Origin: Bacteroidota bacterium | GTDB lineage: Bacteria; Bacteroidota; Bacteroidia; AKYH767-A; 2013-40CM-41-45 | Reading direction: 5' to 3' | Assembly: GCA_003389385.1 (NCBI GenBank) | Contig: QQVM01000010.1 | Span: forward strand, 32,498 to 96,497 | Length of the DNA: 64,000 nt | Shown: positions 17,849 through 27,056 of the stretch, in pieces | Position numbering within the stretch: the first letter of the stretch is position 1 | Layout of the letters: the number at the start of each line of letters is the position of its first letter | Notes under the pieces: generated by a model | Told to the model about the DNA's origin: nothing | The model's input: only the letters and a program-made list of their open reading frames with translations | Database searches by the model: none | Translations under genes and position numbers: made by a program

Positions 17849-18877
17849 GTGAAAATCAAGTCATTGTTGTTTAATGTCAGGGTGCCTTTAATTTGGCTTC
17901 TGGTTGTGTTAGTTACCAGTGTTGGGCTGGTCCTTAGTTCTTTTGTAAATAATAAAAATGCCAAGCCGTCCACTCAATCAAGCGCCCCACCGGTGGTTGA
18001 TTGTGATGCGAACATGGATTTGCTTAGACAAAAAAAGTCGGCATTTGTCAAGCCGCTTTTACTTAGCGATTTGCTGGTGCAGGACAGGAAAATGTCCAAT
18101 TTAAAAAGTGAGCTTAGTGCTTATCTGAATCAAAAGCAAAAAGCAAACATTATTACGGGAGCTTCGGTTTATATCAGGAAGTTAAATTCCGGTTCATGGA
18201 TTGCCATTAATGAAAACGAAATGTATAATCCGGCCAGCCTGATGAAGGTGGCTTACCTGATAACATTTCTAAAAGAATCTGAGTCAAACCCTGGCCTGTT
18301 GAGTAAAAAAGTTTACTTCAACGAGCATTTTACAAAAGGCAACAATCAAAACATTGTCGATTTCAAATTGCAGGAGAAGAGGTTTTATACGATTCGCGAA
18401 TTATTAGAGGCCATGATTGTTTATAGTGACAACGATGCAACCGGATTGCTGACACAAAACCTGAACCAACAGAGGTTTCACAAACTTTTCGAGGACTTGG
18501 GGCTTCAGAAACCATCTACTACCGGAGAATATTTTATTAATGCATCCGAGTACGCCAGATTTTTCAGGATACTTTACAATGCCACATATTTAAATCCTGA
18601 AAATTCTGAGCTCGCCGTACAGCTTTTGCTCAACAGCACATTCCGCGAAGGCATATGCAAAAACCTTGATCCCAGCATTCCTGTTGCTCACAAATTTGGA
18701 GAGCGTATAATCAACAATGTAGCCCAGCTTCATGAATTCGGAATTGTTTACTACAGAAATGAGCCATATTTAATTGGTGTTATGGGAAAGGCAAACAGTC
18801 TGACGCCATTGAAGGAAATGGTGAGTGATGTTTCTGGGATGGTTTATGCTTACATGAGCAAATTCCACAGTCAGTAA
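17849..18877 (+). CDS. Serine hydrolase, class A beta-lactamase-like fold
   Basis: A 342-residue membrane-anchored or secreted protein of the beta-lactamase2/PBP-like family. After a membrane helix (VPLIWLLVVLVTSVGLVLS) it shows the three active-site motifs in order: SxxK (PASLMKVAYL), SDN (IVYSDNDATG) and a KTG-like KFG (VAHKFGE). The third position is F rather than T/S, so resistance activity is doubtful and a cell-wall or peptidase role is as likely. GTG at 17849 is preferred because AGGGGGA lies 8 bp upstream; a TTG at 17804 would add 15 residues with no ribosome-binding site. Confidence 0.8.
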   Translation: MKIKSLLFNVRVPLIWLLVVLVTSVGLVLSSFVNNKNAKPSTQSSAPPVVDCDANMDLLRQKKSAFVKPLLLSDLLVQDRKMSNLKSELSAYLNQKQKANIITGASVYIRKLNSGSWIAINENEMYNPASLMKVAYLITFLKESESNPGLLSKKVYFNEHFTKGNNQNIVDFKLQEKRFYTIRELLEAMIVYSDNDATGLLTQNLNQQRFHKLFEDLGLQKPSTTGEYFINASEYARFFRILYNATYLNPENSELAVQLLLNSTFREGICKNLDPSIPVAHKFGERIINNVAQLHEFGIVYYRNEPYLIGVMGKANSLTPLKEMVSDVSGMVYAYMSKFHSQ

Positions 18878-18880
18878 GAC

Positions 18881-19399
18881 TCAGTCCTGGGCCGGCAGAA
18901 TTCTGTTCCATTTAAGCACATTTACAACTTTAGTTCCGCTTTCATATGAATCTTTGAATTTCAGTTTCAAGTATTCTTCGGGAAATTCGTAGTTGTATTC
19001 CATTTCACCTGATTTTGAAATAACTGCCTGTGTTCTTGAATACTCTGATGTTTCTTCAAAATAATTTCGATACAGGTATACGCCCGGAACATCAGTACGC
19101 GAAAATTTGACATTATAAGATGCTCCGTTTAAATTGTATGTATCATAGCCATTTCCGGCACTAAGAATTGCCACTTTAACAGGCTTGGGGTATTTGATTA
19201 CGTCATACAAGGTATCGTAACGATAATATTCCTGGGTTGTAATAACGCTCCATATTCCCTCAATTCGATCCAAAGAGTCTTTTTTACCTTTGAAATAATT
19301 CTGGAACTCTTGTTCGCTTTTCGGCAGACCACTTTGCGCAAATGAGATTTTCGCCAGAAGTAATGCAATAACAATCAGGACTGATCGGATAATTTTCAT
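18881..19399 (-). CDS. Secreted hypothetical protein
   Basis: A 172-residue exported protein: signal peptide (MKIIRSVLIVIALLLAKISFAQ) and a mature part rich in beta-prone and aromatic residues (GIWSVITTQEYYRYDTLYDV, GVYLYRNYFEE). No family was recognised. The last codons converge with the serine hydrolase, whose stop is 3 bp away. It is probably one unit with the M28 peptidase gene 44 bp upstream. Confidence 0.65.
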   Translation of the reverse strand: MKIIRSVLIVIALLLAKISFAQSGLPKSEQEFQNYFKGKKDSLDRIEGIWSVITTQEYYRYDTLYDVIKYPKPVKVAILSAGNGYDTYNLNGASYNVKFSRTDVPGVYLYRNYFEETSEYSRTQAVISKSGEMEYNYEFPEEYLKLKFKDSYESGTKVVNVLKWNRILPAQD

Positions 19400-19443
19400 T
19401 CAACGAATTTATCAAATTATTGGGTCGGTCGTAAGCTTAAATA

Positions 19444-20940
19444 TCAGAACGCAAGTGAGCGAGCAAATCGAAAAATCAGTGAGGCGCGATTTTTTAAGGG
19501 CTCATACATAATCTTATCCGAAGTGTCTTCCGGGCGGTGGTAATCATCGTGTATTCCGCTGAAATAAAATAGTGATGGAATTCCTTTTTCAAGAAAATGA
19601 AACTGGTCGTTCCTGCGCATAAGGTTCAGCGGATGCAAAGGATTGCAGTACTTAAGGTCAAGCCGCAGGGAATCCGAATTGAGCTTCTCATTTTGCAGAA
19701 TCAGTTCAACATATTTTGTTGTATCTGTGATTATGTACAGATAATTGGACAAGCCCAGGCTGTCGTAAGAGGCGTCCGTCCTGCCTATCATATCAATGTT
19801 GAGATTTGTTGAATATTCTATGTTGCTGCAGGTAGAATAATTTAGAAAATAATCGGCCCCTTGAAGGCCTTTTTCTTCCGCGCCACTGGCAAGGAAATAA
19901 ATATCTCTTAACGGGAGTTCTCCGTTTTGAATTGACAGAGAAAACTGCCGGGCAATTTCCAACATTACCGAGACTCCGCTTGCATTATCATCTGCACCAG
20001 GATACAATTCCTCTTTACGGATGCCAAGGTGATCGTAATGAGCAGAAATAATAAGGGCGCCCTTGTGTTTTCTCTTAGCGCCGGGGAGAAATCCGATAAC
20101 GTTCATTCCTGTCAATTCGCGTGTATTAGACGAAAAAAACAATTCTGCATCCGTTCGAAAAACAAATGCTGAAGGCTTACCACCTCTGTCTATTCTTTTT
20201 TTTGTACTCATCAGTTTTGACTGCTCCGCTTCGGGCAGAAAGAAGGGGGACATTTCTTCGCTCACAAAAAGTACCGGGATTGATGCCGGGCCTTTGCACA
20301 GATTTATGAACTCGAAAGATTTTATCGGACTTGAGAGGGAATCTCTCAAAGCAGAGATATTCTCTGAAATAATAACAACTGCCGCCGGCTTCAGCTTGTA
20401 AATGGATCTGAATTTAAGTTTCCAGTTGTAGTTCCATTCATTCAGATCGCGACGACCGGATGGGGTGCCATTGAAAAATATGATGAATTTTCCGCTTACA
20501 TCATGGCCTTCAAAGTCATCATATTGTTCTGTTTGAATTCCGTATCCGGCAAATATCAGAGAGTCAGGTTTGAATAAGGTGTCATTGGCAGTTTCTACAT
20601 AAAAATAGTCAGTGCCAAATAAAAACCTTCGTTGATTTACCGTAACATGTTTTGAGTATCCTGAACGGTTCTTCAACGGAAACTCCTGAATATAATGTGA
20701 GTTACAGGGAGTGGGAAAAATTCCCAAAGACTTAAACTTTTCCGACAGATAATCCGCACTCCGTATTTCTCCCAACGTTCCGGCAGATCTTCCTTCGAAG
20801 AAAGGAGAGGAAAGTGTGTCTACAACAGATTTTAAGGCTTCAATTGAGATGATGCCGGAATTCTCTAATTCGATTTTGCTCTGAGCAAATGAGGCGCAGA
20901 ATGAACCCAAAATAATGATAACTAAAAGTATGGCTCGCAT
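19444..20940 (-). CDS. Secreted M28 family zinc aminopeptidase
   Basis: A 498-residue exported metallopeptidase that should trim N-terminal residues from peptides in the periplasm or outside. A signal peptide (MRAILLVIIILGSFCASFAQ) is followed by an N-terminal region with a PA-like insert (about 130-250) and the M28 catalytic domain with all metal ligands in order: His-Asp in AHYDHLG, Asp in PGADDNASG, Glu-Glu in ASGAEEKGLQG, Asp in NIDMIGR, and His in GIHDDYHRPEDT. It lies 15 bp from rpiB on the same strand and may be co-transcribed. Peptide specificity is unknown. Confidence 0.92.
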   Translation of the reverse strand: MRAILLVIIILGSFCASFAQSKIELENSGIISIEALKSVVDTLSSPFFEGRSAGTLGEIRSADYLSEKFKSLGIFPTPCNSHYIQEFPLKNRSGYSKHVTVNQRRFLFGTDYFYVETANDTLFKPDSLIFAGYGIQTEQYDDFEGHDVSGKFIIFFNGTPSGRRDLNEWNYNWKLKFRSIYKLKPAAVVIISENISALRDSLSSPIKSFEFINLCKGPASIPVLFVSEEMSPFFLPEAEQSKLMSTKKRIDRGGKPSAFVFRTDAELFFSSNTRELTGMNVIGFLPGAKRKHKGALIISAHYDHLGIRKEELYPGADDNASGVSVMLEIARQFSLSIQNGELPLRDIYFLASGAEEKGLQGADYFLNYSTCSNIEYSTNLNIDMIGRTDASYDSLGLSNYLYIITDTTKYVELILQNEKLNSDSLRLDLKYCNPLHPLNLMRRNDQFHFLEKGIPSLFYFSGIHDDYHRPEDTSDKIMYEPLKNRASLIFRFARSLAF

Positions 20941-20955
20941 GGCACCACAAAAGGC

Positions 20956-21396
20956 TTAACAGGCGCTGATTTTTTTAACCCTGTTTTGATGTCTGCCTCC
21001 TTCGAAGGGAGTACTTAAAAAAGTGGTTATAATTTCTTTTGCCTGTTCATAATTCACAAAGCGTGCAGGTATGCAAAGTATGTTTGCGTCATTATGCTGT
21101 CTTGCAAGAGCAGAAACATCTTTTCTCCATGCAATTGCCGCTCTGACGTTTTTATGTTTATTGGCCGTCATGGCCACACCATTTGCGCTTCCGCAGATAA
21201 GTACTCCAAAATCCATTGCGCCATCATTTATTGTTCTTGCAAGTGGATGAACATAATCCGGATAATCAACCGAATCTGAAGAATCCGTTCCAAAGTCTGT
21301 CACTTCGTATCCCAACTTTTCAATCTCACTGATAAGAAGAGATTTCATTTCAAATCCTGCGTGGTCCGCACCGATGGCTATCTTGCTGGTTTTCAT
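20956..21396 (-). CDS. rpiB: Ribose-5-phosphate isomerase B
   Basis: RpiB interconverts ribose 5-phosphate and ribulose 5-phosphate in the pentose phosphate pathway. The 146-residue protein shows the RpiB/LacAB core: IGADHAGFEMK at the N-terminus, VTDFGTDS, SVDYPDYVHPLA, the active-site Cys in GVLICGSANGVAMTANK and RHNDAN-type phosphate-binding residues (ARQHNDANILCIPAR). ATG at 21396 is chosen because family members start MK-x-IAIGADHAG; a GTG at 21405 would add three residues. A TATCTTTG box and a palindromic LacI-type operator lie upstream. Confidence 0.94.
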   Translation of the reverse strand: MKTSKIAIGADHAGFEMKSLLISEIEKLGYEVTDFGTDSSDSVDYPDYVHPLARTINDGAMDFGVLICGSANGVAMTANKHKNVRAAIAWRKDVSALARQHNDANILCIPARFVNYEQAKEIITTFLSTPFEGGRHQNRVKKISAC

Positions 21397-21422
21397 TTTT
21401 TGCACTTATAAATTGCTGATAT

Positions 21423-21430
21423 CAAAGATA
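21423..21430 (-). promoter_or_regulatory. Putative -7 promoter box of rpiB
   Basis: The minus strand reads TATCTTTG, an exact TAnnTTTG match, 26 bp upstream of the rpiB ATG. A TTG lies about 16 bp further upstream, short of the usual 19-21 bp spacing. Confidence 0.4.
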
Positions 21431-21479
21431 ATTAAAATGTTTTCAACAATTCGTAATTTTACATTTGAGCACATTGAAA

Positions 21480-21493
21480 TGTAATCGATTACA
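21480..21493. promoter_or_regulatory. LacI/CcpA-type operator palindrome
   Basis: TGTAATCGATTACA is a 14-bp perfect palindrome that fits the LacI-family consensus TGNAANCGNTTNCA at every fixed position. It lies 84 bp upstream of the rpiB start and about 50 bp upstream of its -7 box. No LacI-family gene is in the window, so the regulator is encoded elsewhere if the site is used. Confidence 0.55.
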
Positions 21494-21910
21494 AAACGCA
21501 GAATTAACAAAAGTTTGTGCAGATATTATTTCACAGTTATAAAGTGATGATAAAAATAACTTGGAAAGTTAATTTCCCAATTCTATAATCAACCATCATC
21601 ATTAAGTCAAGAGAATGTTTCCAGAAATTATATTCAACTTACTGACAAGAACTGCAGATATACGAAGGGTATAAGTGAAGAAAAATACCAACACTTACAT
21701 AATACCAGTATGTGAATAGAATACCGACATTCATATTAATCAGGTATTTAATATTCACATCGATGTTGATAAGGCAAACTTTAAAGTTGATATTACATAA
21801 GTCAAGCAAATCTATGAATAGTTTCAAACAATACTAACAGCCTAATAGTAGTAGTAGATTTTATATAAATTAAATTATATATATATTATATAGTATATCG
21901 AAGGAAAAAA

Positions 21911-22891
21911 ATGGATTTGAAAAAAAGCGGATATTTGGATTATGAAATTGATCCTACACTGGATTTATTTGAAGAGATAGAGAAAATCAAGAAGGAAAAA
22001 AATGCGATCATTCTTGCGCACTATTATCAGGATGCAGACATTCAGGACGTAGCCGATTACATTGGTGACAGCCTCGGGTTAGCGCAGCAGGCGGAGAAAA
22101 CGGAAGCATCAATGATTGCATTTGCCGGTGTGCATTTCATGGCAGAAACAGCAAAAATTCTAAATCCCGGAAAGAAAGTAGTTTTGCCTGATTTAAGAGC
22201 AGGTTGTTCTTTATCTGATTCATGTCCACCGGATAAATTTTCTGCATTCAAAACCAGGCATCCTGATCACGTGGTTATCAGTTACATAAATTGTTCAGCA
22301 GAAATCAAGGCCTTGAGTGACATCATATGCACCTCTACGAATGCCATTGCAATTGTGAACAGTGTACCAAAAGATAAAAAAATAATTTTTGCACCGGATA
22401 AAAATCTAGGCAGGTATGTGATGGAAAAGACAGGAAGAGAAATGCTTTTATGGGAAGGCGCATGTATGGTTCATGAAATTTTTTCTCTGGAGAAAATCAT
22501 ACAATTGAAAAACAGGCATCCAGAAGCGGATTTCATTGCACATCCTGAATGCGAAGAACCTGTATTGAAGATGGCTGATTTTATAGGATCTACAACCGGC
22601 CTGCTCAACTATACGAAGAAAAGCCCGAAGAATGCGTTCATTGTTGCAACTGAGGCCGGCATTCTTCATCAAATGTCTAAAGCCTCTCCTCAGAAAACAT
22701 TTATACCTGCGCCTCCGGATAATCTTTGCGCCTGCAATGACTGTCCTCACATGAAACTAAACACGCTGGAGAAATTATACCTTTGCATGAAGTATGAAAA
22801 ACCAGAACTTGAAATGAACGAAGAATTACGCCTGAGAGCACTGAAGCCAATTCAGAAGATGCTCGAAATAAGCAGGCAACACGGACTATGA
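21911..22891 (+). CDS. nadA: Quinolinate synthase A
   Basis: NadA condenses iminoaspartate with dihydroxyacetone phosphate to quinolinate, the precursor of NAD, using a [4Fe-4S] cluster. The 326-residue protein has the three-fold repeated domains with cluster cysteines: [27 protein letters not shown] and [15 protein letters not shown] near the C-terminus. Other markers are [21 protein letters not shown] and [11 protein letters not shown]. Length is typical. No nadB or nadC is adjacent; instead the stop overlaps the following MORN-protein gene in an ATGA, so both are translated from one message. Confidence 0.96.
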   Translation: MDLKKSGYLDYEIDPTLDLFEEIEKIKKEKNAIILAHYYQDADIQDVADYIGDSLGLAQQAEKTEASMIAFAGVHFMAETAKILNPGKKVVLPDLRAGCSLSDSCPPDKFSAFKTRHPDHVVISYINCSAEIKALSDIICTSTNAIAIVNSVPKDKKIIFAPDKNLGRYVMEKTGREMLLWEGACMVHEIFSLEKIIQLKNRHPEADFIAHPECEEPVLKMADFIGSTTGLLNYTKKSPKNAFIVATEAGILHQMSKASPQKTFIPAPPDNLCACNDCPHMKLNTLEKLYLCMKYEKPELEMNEELRLRALKPIQKMLEISRQHGL

Positions 22892-24465
22892 GAAAGCAAG
22901 CTGAAGTAACTAAACTATTACTGACAGGCAGAGTGATAGCTGGTCTGATTTTTATTTTTTTTATAACGTTTAGTGAAAGAGCGAATGCGCAGCAAACTCC
23001 GTCGCCAATAGATCCTAACGGATTCAATGTTTTTTATTATCCCAGCGGGGTAAAATCCAGCGAAGGATTTCTAAAAAGCGGTAAGCCAGACGGATATTGG
23101 AAAAGTTATTATGAGAACGGCCAACTGAAATCAGAAGGCAACAGAAAAAATTTCCAGCTTGACAGTTTATGGAAGTTTTATAATGAACAAGGCATAGTAA
23201 CTGCTGAATTTAATTATTCGGACGGCCTGAGATCGGGAATTCAAAAAAGTTATTACGATAACGGTAATTTAAAATCAATAGAGTCGGACTCGATGAATAT
23301 CCGCCATGGTGAAAGTTCTTACTATGACAGCAGCGGAACCCTTCAGAAGATCATTCCCTTTAACAACGGAACCGAGCACGGCCTTGTCAGGGAGTATGAT
23401 GACAGCGGGGAACTCATCACAGTGACACTGTACAGAAACGGATTTTTTCAAAGAACCGAAAAGATAAACAGGAAAGACAAGAACGGTTTGAGGCAGGGTG
23501 TTTACAAGAATTTTTATGATGATGGCAACATAAAATCTGAGGGATTTTACAGGGATGATCTAAAAGACGGAGTATTTAAAGAGTATGCTCAAGATGGAAG
23601 GGTTATAAGCCGACAGGAATTTAAAATGGGAGAATTGGTAATCAAGGAAGAGGAAGAGAAAGAAAAATTTGAAGTCAAGAGAAACTATTATCCGACTGGT
23701 GCCACGCGGATAGTGGGCACATACAAAAAAGGACTGCCAGAGGGAGTTTTCAGACAATATGATGAAACAGGAAACATTGATTCAGCTAAGGTTTATTCTG
23801 CAGGAAAATTACTGAGACAGGGAAGAATGGATAATCAGGGTCGCGAGCAGGGTGAGTGGAAGGAGTTTTATCCGAGCGGTCAATTGAGGGCCATTGGAAA
23901 TTATGTTGACGGAAAGCGCGAGGGAACCTGGAGGTTTACATATGAAAATGACTCACTGGAACAATACGGCACATATGTAAACGGGCTTCCCAATGGTGAG
24001 TGGAGGTGGTATTATCCCAGCGGCCAATTATGGAGAATAGAAACATACAAAAACGGACTGGAGAACGGTTACATGAAAGAGTACAGCGATTCAGGAACAG
24101 TGATGGCTGAGGGAAACTATGTAAACGGCAAACAGGAAGGCCCATGGATTTACAGAATTGCTGAATACATTGCCGAGGGGAATTTCGTAGACGGGAAAGA
24201 AGACGGAAAGTGGAAACAGTTTTACAGTGATGGAGCGAAAGCATTTGAAGGAGAATACCTGGAAGGTCTTGAAACCGGCATACACAAGTTTTACTGGCCC
24301 AACGGAAAGACAAGAGAGGAAAGGAACTACCGGCTCGGCCTTAAAGACGGCACATGGAAATATTACGATTCGGGAGGCGGGTTGATACTGGAGGTCAGTT
24401 ATAAAAACGGCAGATTAAAAAAGCTGGATAATACCCATGTTCCCGAAGGAGAATCGGTCAATTGA
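22888..24465 (+). CDS. Secreted MORN/YwqK-type repeat protein
   Basis: A 525-residue protein with a signal peptide (about 1-35, ending FSERANAQQ) and about eighteen consecutive 22-25-residue repeats of the MORN_2/YwqK type, with the core Y-x-x-G-x-L-x-x-E-G-x-(Y/F)-x-x-G-x-x-x-G-x-W-x-x-Y (for example [32 protein letters not shown]). Such repeats form an extended beta structure. Single or few-copy forms are annotated as YwqK antitoxin-like proteins, but nothing here suggests a toxin partner. Its start overlaps nadA by 4 bp. Function unknown. Confidence 0.85.
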   Translation: MRKQAEVTKLLLTGRVIAGLIFIFFITFSERANAQQTPSPIDPNGFNVFYYPSGVKSSEGFLKSGKPDGYWKSYYENGQLKSEGNRKNFQLDSLWKFYNEQGIVTAEFNYSDGLRSGIQKSYYDNGNLKSIESDSMNIRHGESSYYDSSGTLQKIIPFNNGTEHGLVREYDDSGELITVTLYRNGFFQRTEKINRKDKNGLRQGVYKNFYDDGNIKSEGFYRDDLKDGVFKEYAQDGRVISRQEFKMGELVIKEEEEKEKFEVKRNYYPTGATRIVGTYKKGLPEGVFRQYDETGNIDSAKVYSAGKLLRQGRMDNQGREQGEWKEFYPSGQLRAIGNYVDGKREGTWRFTYENDSLEQYGTYVNGLPNGEWRWYYPSGQLWRIETYKNGLENGYMKEYSDSGTVMAEGNYVNGKQEGPWIYRIAEYIAEGNFVDGKEDGKWKQFYSDGAKAFEGEYLEGLETGIHKFYWPNGKTREERNYRLGLKDGTWKYYDSGGGLILEVSYKNGRLKKLDNTHVPEGESVN

Positions 24466-24470
24466 TGTTT

Positions 24471-26798
24471 TTACTTCTTTCTTTTAGGCCTGACAGAGTT
24501 TTTTTTGGAATTTGTTTTTCTTGATGTATGTTTTTTTTCAATGCTTTTTCGTGATGATTTTTCAGGAAGCACATCGCCGATTTTGCGGATCATTTTAAGA
24601 TCGATTTGTTTACGGAGTAAATCACAGCGAACAACCTGAACCTCCACATTATCTCCAAGTGTGTAGACTCTCCCTGTGCGAGCGCCGATTACACAGTAGT
24701 TTGTATCATCGAATTCATAAAAATCATCATCCAATTCACGCAATCGAATCATTCCCTCGCATTTGTTTTCCACAATCTCCACATACAAACCCCATTCAGT
24801 AACACCGGAGATCAGCCCTTCATAGATTTCACCAAGCCTTTCCTGCAGGAACTCTACCTGTTTGTATTTGATGGATGCGCGCTCCGCCTCTGAGGCTTTT
24901 ACTTCCATTTGCGAACTATGCCGGCATTGCTCTTCCAGTAACTCCTTATCGGCTCCATTTTCATTCTTCAGATAAACATCAAGCAAGCGATGCACAAGCA
25001 CGTCAGGATACCTTCTTATTGGAGAAGTGAAGTGAGTGTAATAATCGAATGCGAGTCCGTAATGTCCAATGTTGTCGGTTGTATACAAGGCTTTGGACAT
25101 GGTGCGGATAGCAAGTTGTTCGAGTACATTCTGTTCCTTTTTTCCATGCAATTTTTTAAGAAGCCCATTGAGAGAGTGCGCAATTTCTCTGTCGGTATCG
25201 GTTGCGATCTTATAGCCCCATCTTCCTGCGAACTTCGCGAAATTCATTACGCGTTCCTGAACCGGTCCGTCGTGAATCCTGTAAACGAAAGGCCTTGAAT
25301 GCGCAATCAGCTCTCTGTTTGAGTGTGACCCGCTCTTCAGGGCAGTTTTCTTTCCTACAAATTCCGCAACAGTACGGTTGGCCAGCAGCATAAACTCCTC
25401 GATCAGCTTGTGAGCATCTTTGCTTTCTTTCAGATAAACTCCTAAGGGTTTCCCGGAATCATCAAGCTTAAATCGGACCTCCGTTTTCTCAAAACCCACG
25501 GCACCATTGCGAAATCGGTCCTGCCTCAGCTTTTTTGCAAGCTTGTCGAGCAACAAGATTTCTTTGGAGAAATCACCGCTGCCGGATTCAATAATTTCCT
25601 GTGCATCTTCATAGGAAAAACGCTTGTCGGAATGAATGACAGTTCTTCCCATCCAGCGATGATGCACTTTTGCTTCTTCATCGATTTCAAACACTGCCGA
25701 GAAACAAAGTTTGTCTTCTTTGGGCCTGAGCGAACAGACACCATTAGACAGTTTTTCGGGCAACATCGGAATAACTCTGTCAACCAGATATACAGAAGTG
25801 CCCCTGAAGTAAGCCTCTTTGTCGAGAGCGGTGGCGGGCCTTACGTAATGACTTACGTCTGCAATGTGCACACCGATTTCCCACCGGCCAGCTTTCAATG
25901 GCCTTATTGAAATTGCATCATCAAAATCTTTTGCATCCTGAGGATCAATTGTAAAAGTCGTTACGTTTCGAAAATCTTTTCTTGACCGGAACTCTTCATC
26001 CGGAATTTTATCAGGAATTCTTTCCGCTTCTTCCTCTACACGTCTGGGAAATTCTGTAGGAAAGCCGAACTCAGACAGAATCGAATTCATTTCCACATCA
26101 TTTTCTCCGGGCCATCCCAGTAGCTTGGTGATTTTACCTATGGGATTTTTAGCATCCTTGGGCCAATCGACAATCTCGGCAATTACTTTTTGACCATGAC
26201 TGGCACCCTCAACCAGATGTCTTGGAATAAAAATGTCAACAGACATTTTTGGGCTATCGGGCACTACGAATGCGAACTTATTGCTGATTTGAATGAGGCC
26301 GGCGAATTCAGTTCTAGCTCTTTCCAGCACCTCCACAACACAGCCCTCCAGGCGCTGATTTTTATGTCTGGCATAGAGATAAATTTTTACCCGGTCTCCG
26401 TGCAGGGCGTTCTTCACATTTTTCGGTGCGATGTAAACATCGTCCTCCTGGTTTTCGCTCAGCAAGTAAGCCGCACCGCTGTTTGTAAAATCAATGTTTC
26501 CTTCGAGATAGGCATGCTGAGGCTTAAGTTTGTATTTACCAATGTCGACTTCAATCAGGTCTCCCTTTTTTACAAGCTGGGGAAGAATTTCCTGCACACT
26601 TTTTTTCAGGCCAGTCACCAGGTCTTCCACATGAACATCGCTGCCGACGATTTCATTCATGTGAGTGATCATAGACGGTTTTATCAGCTTAAAGAGTTGA
26701 CGGTAGTTAAAGGTCCTGTTCGGGTTTTTATGAAAAGCTTTGAATATTTCCGACATCAGAAATGCAGGAACATCAGTTTTGTTTTTCTTCTTGCTCAT
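24471..26798 (-). CDS. rnr: Ribonuclease R
   Basis: A 775-residue 3'-to-5' exoribonuclease that degrades structured RNA. N-terminal cold-shock-like OB domains (about 80-240) are followed by the RNB catalytic domain with the magnesium-binding aspartates in FTIDPQDAKDFDDAISI (about 288-304), HIADVSHYVRPATALDKEA and HFTSPIRRYPDVLVHR. A C-terminal S1 RNA-binding domain (about 640-720) precedes a Lys/Arg-rich tail (SRKSIEKKHTSRKTNSKKN). Length is normal. It converges with the MORN gene, with 5 bp between stop codons. Confidence 0.96.
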   Translation of the reverse strand: MSKKKNKTDVPAFLMSEIFKAFHKNPNRTFNYRQLFKLIKPSMITHMNEIVGSDVHVEDLVTGLKKSVQEILPQLVKKGDLIEVDIGKYKLKPQHAYLEGNIDFTNSGAAYLLSENQEDDVYIAPKNVKNALHGDRVKIYLYARHKNQRLEGCVVEVLERARTEFAGLIQISNKFAFVVPDSPKMSVDIFIPRHLVEGASHGQKVIAEIVDWPKDAKNPIGKITKLLGWPGENDVEMNSILSEFGFPTEFPRRVEEEAERIPDKIPDEEFRSRKDFRNVTTFTIDPQDAKDFDDAISIRPLKAGRWEIGVHIADVSHYVRPATALDKEAYFRGTSVYLVDRVIPMLPEKLSNGVCSLRPKEDKLCFSAVFEIDEEAKVHHRWMGRTVIHSDKRFSYEDAQEIIESGSGDFSKEILLLDKLAKKLRQDRFRNGAVGFEKTEVRFKLDDSGKPLGVYLKESKDAHKLIEEFMLLANRTVAEFVGKKTALKSGSHSNRELIAHSRPFVYRIHDGPVQERVMNFAKFAGRWGYKIATDTDREIAHSLNGLLKKLHGKKEQNVLEQLAIRTMSKALYTTDNIGHYGLAFDYYTHFTSPIRRYPDVLVHRLLDVYLKNENGADKELLEEQCRHSSQMEVKASEAERASIKYKQVEFLQERLGEIYEGLISGVTEWGLYVEIVENKCEGMIRLRELDDDFYEFDDTNYCVIGARTGRVYTLGDNVEVQVVRCDLLRKQIDLKMIRKIGDVLPEKSSRKSIEKKHTSRKTNSKKNSVRPKRKK

Positions 26799-26984
26799 AG
26801 TTTCGATTAGGTGAGGCCACGATGTAACACTTCCAGCCTCAAATCTGTATTTAATATGAATTATACCGACTAAAATTATTCAAGCCCGGCATATATTAAT
26901 CGCCTGAATCCATTAATTATGAGGGGCTACAGGTTGATAAACACCATGGCTATGTGAACAAACTGTTTCATAACTTTTAACAGT

Positions 26985-27019
26985 TTTGCAATAAGCCCTA
27001 TAACGCAGCGTTAATTTTG
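26985..27019 (+). promoter_or_regulatory. Putative promoter of coiled-coil protein gene
   Basis: TAATTTTG at 27012-27019 matches the TAnnTTTG -7 consensus, and a TTTG at 26985-26988 lies 23 bp upstream as a possible -33 box. The start codon of the downstream gene is 38 bp beyond. Confidence 0.45.
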
Positions 27020-27056
27020 ACCAAACCATAAATCTAAACAATTTAAATCAAAAAAA

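Larger units (their letters stand above)
21406..21910. other. AT-rich divergent intergenic region between rpiB and nadA
   Basis: About 500 bases of very AT-rich DNA. It contains the rpiB -7 box and a LacI-type palindrome on the rpiB side. Near nadA a run of alternating TA (about 21867-21898) precedes AAGGAAAAAA at the start codon. Between 21500 and 21860 I see no credible gene, RNA or repeat family; a 62-codon open frame there is pure low-complexity AT. Confidence 0.5.

Noticed and set aside
17849..18877. Functional beta-lactamase resistance gene
   Set aside because: The SxxK and SDN motifs are present but the KTG box is KFG and no resistance context exists, so only the fold is claimed.
21860..21900. 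Alternating TA run as a replication origin or special promoter
   Set aside because: No DnaA boxes or origin-linked genes are near; an AT-rich leader before nadA explains it.
23641..23700. Toxin-antitoxin function for the YwqK-like protein
   Set aside because: No candidate toxin gene is adjacent and the protein has a signal peptide; the repeats alone do not imply antitoxin activity.
26190..26810. 206-codon plus-strand frame opposite the start of rnr
   Set aside because: It is the antisense shadow of the conserved RNase R OB domains; no family features.
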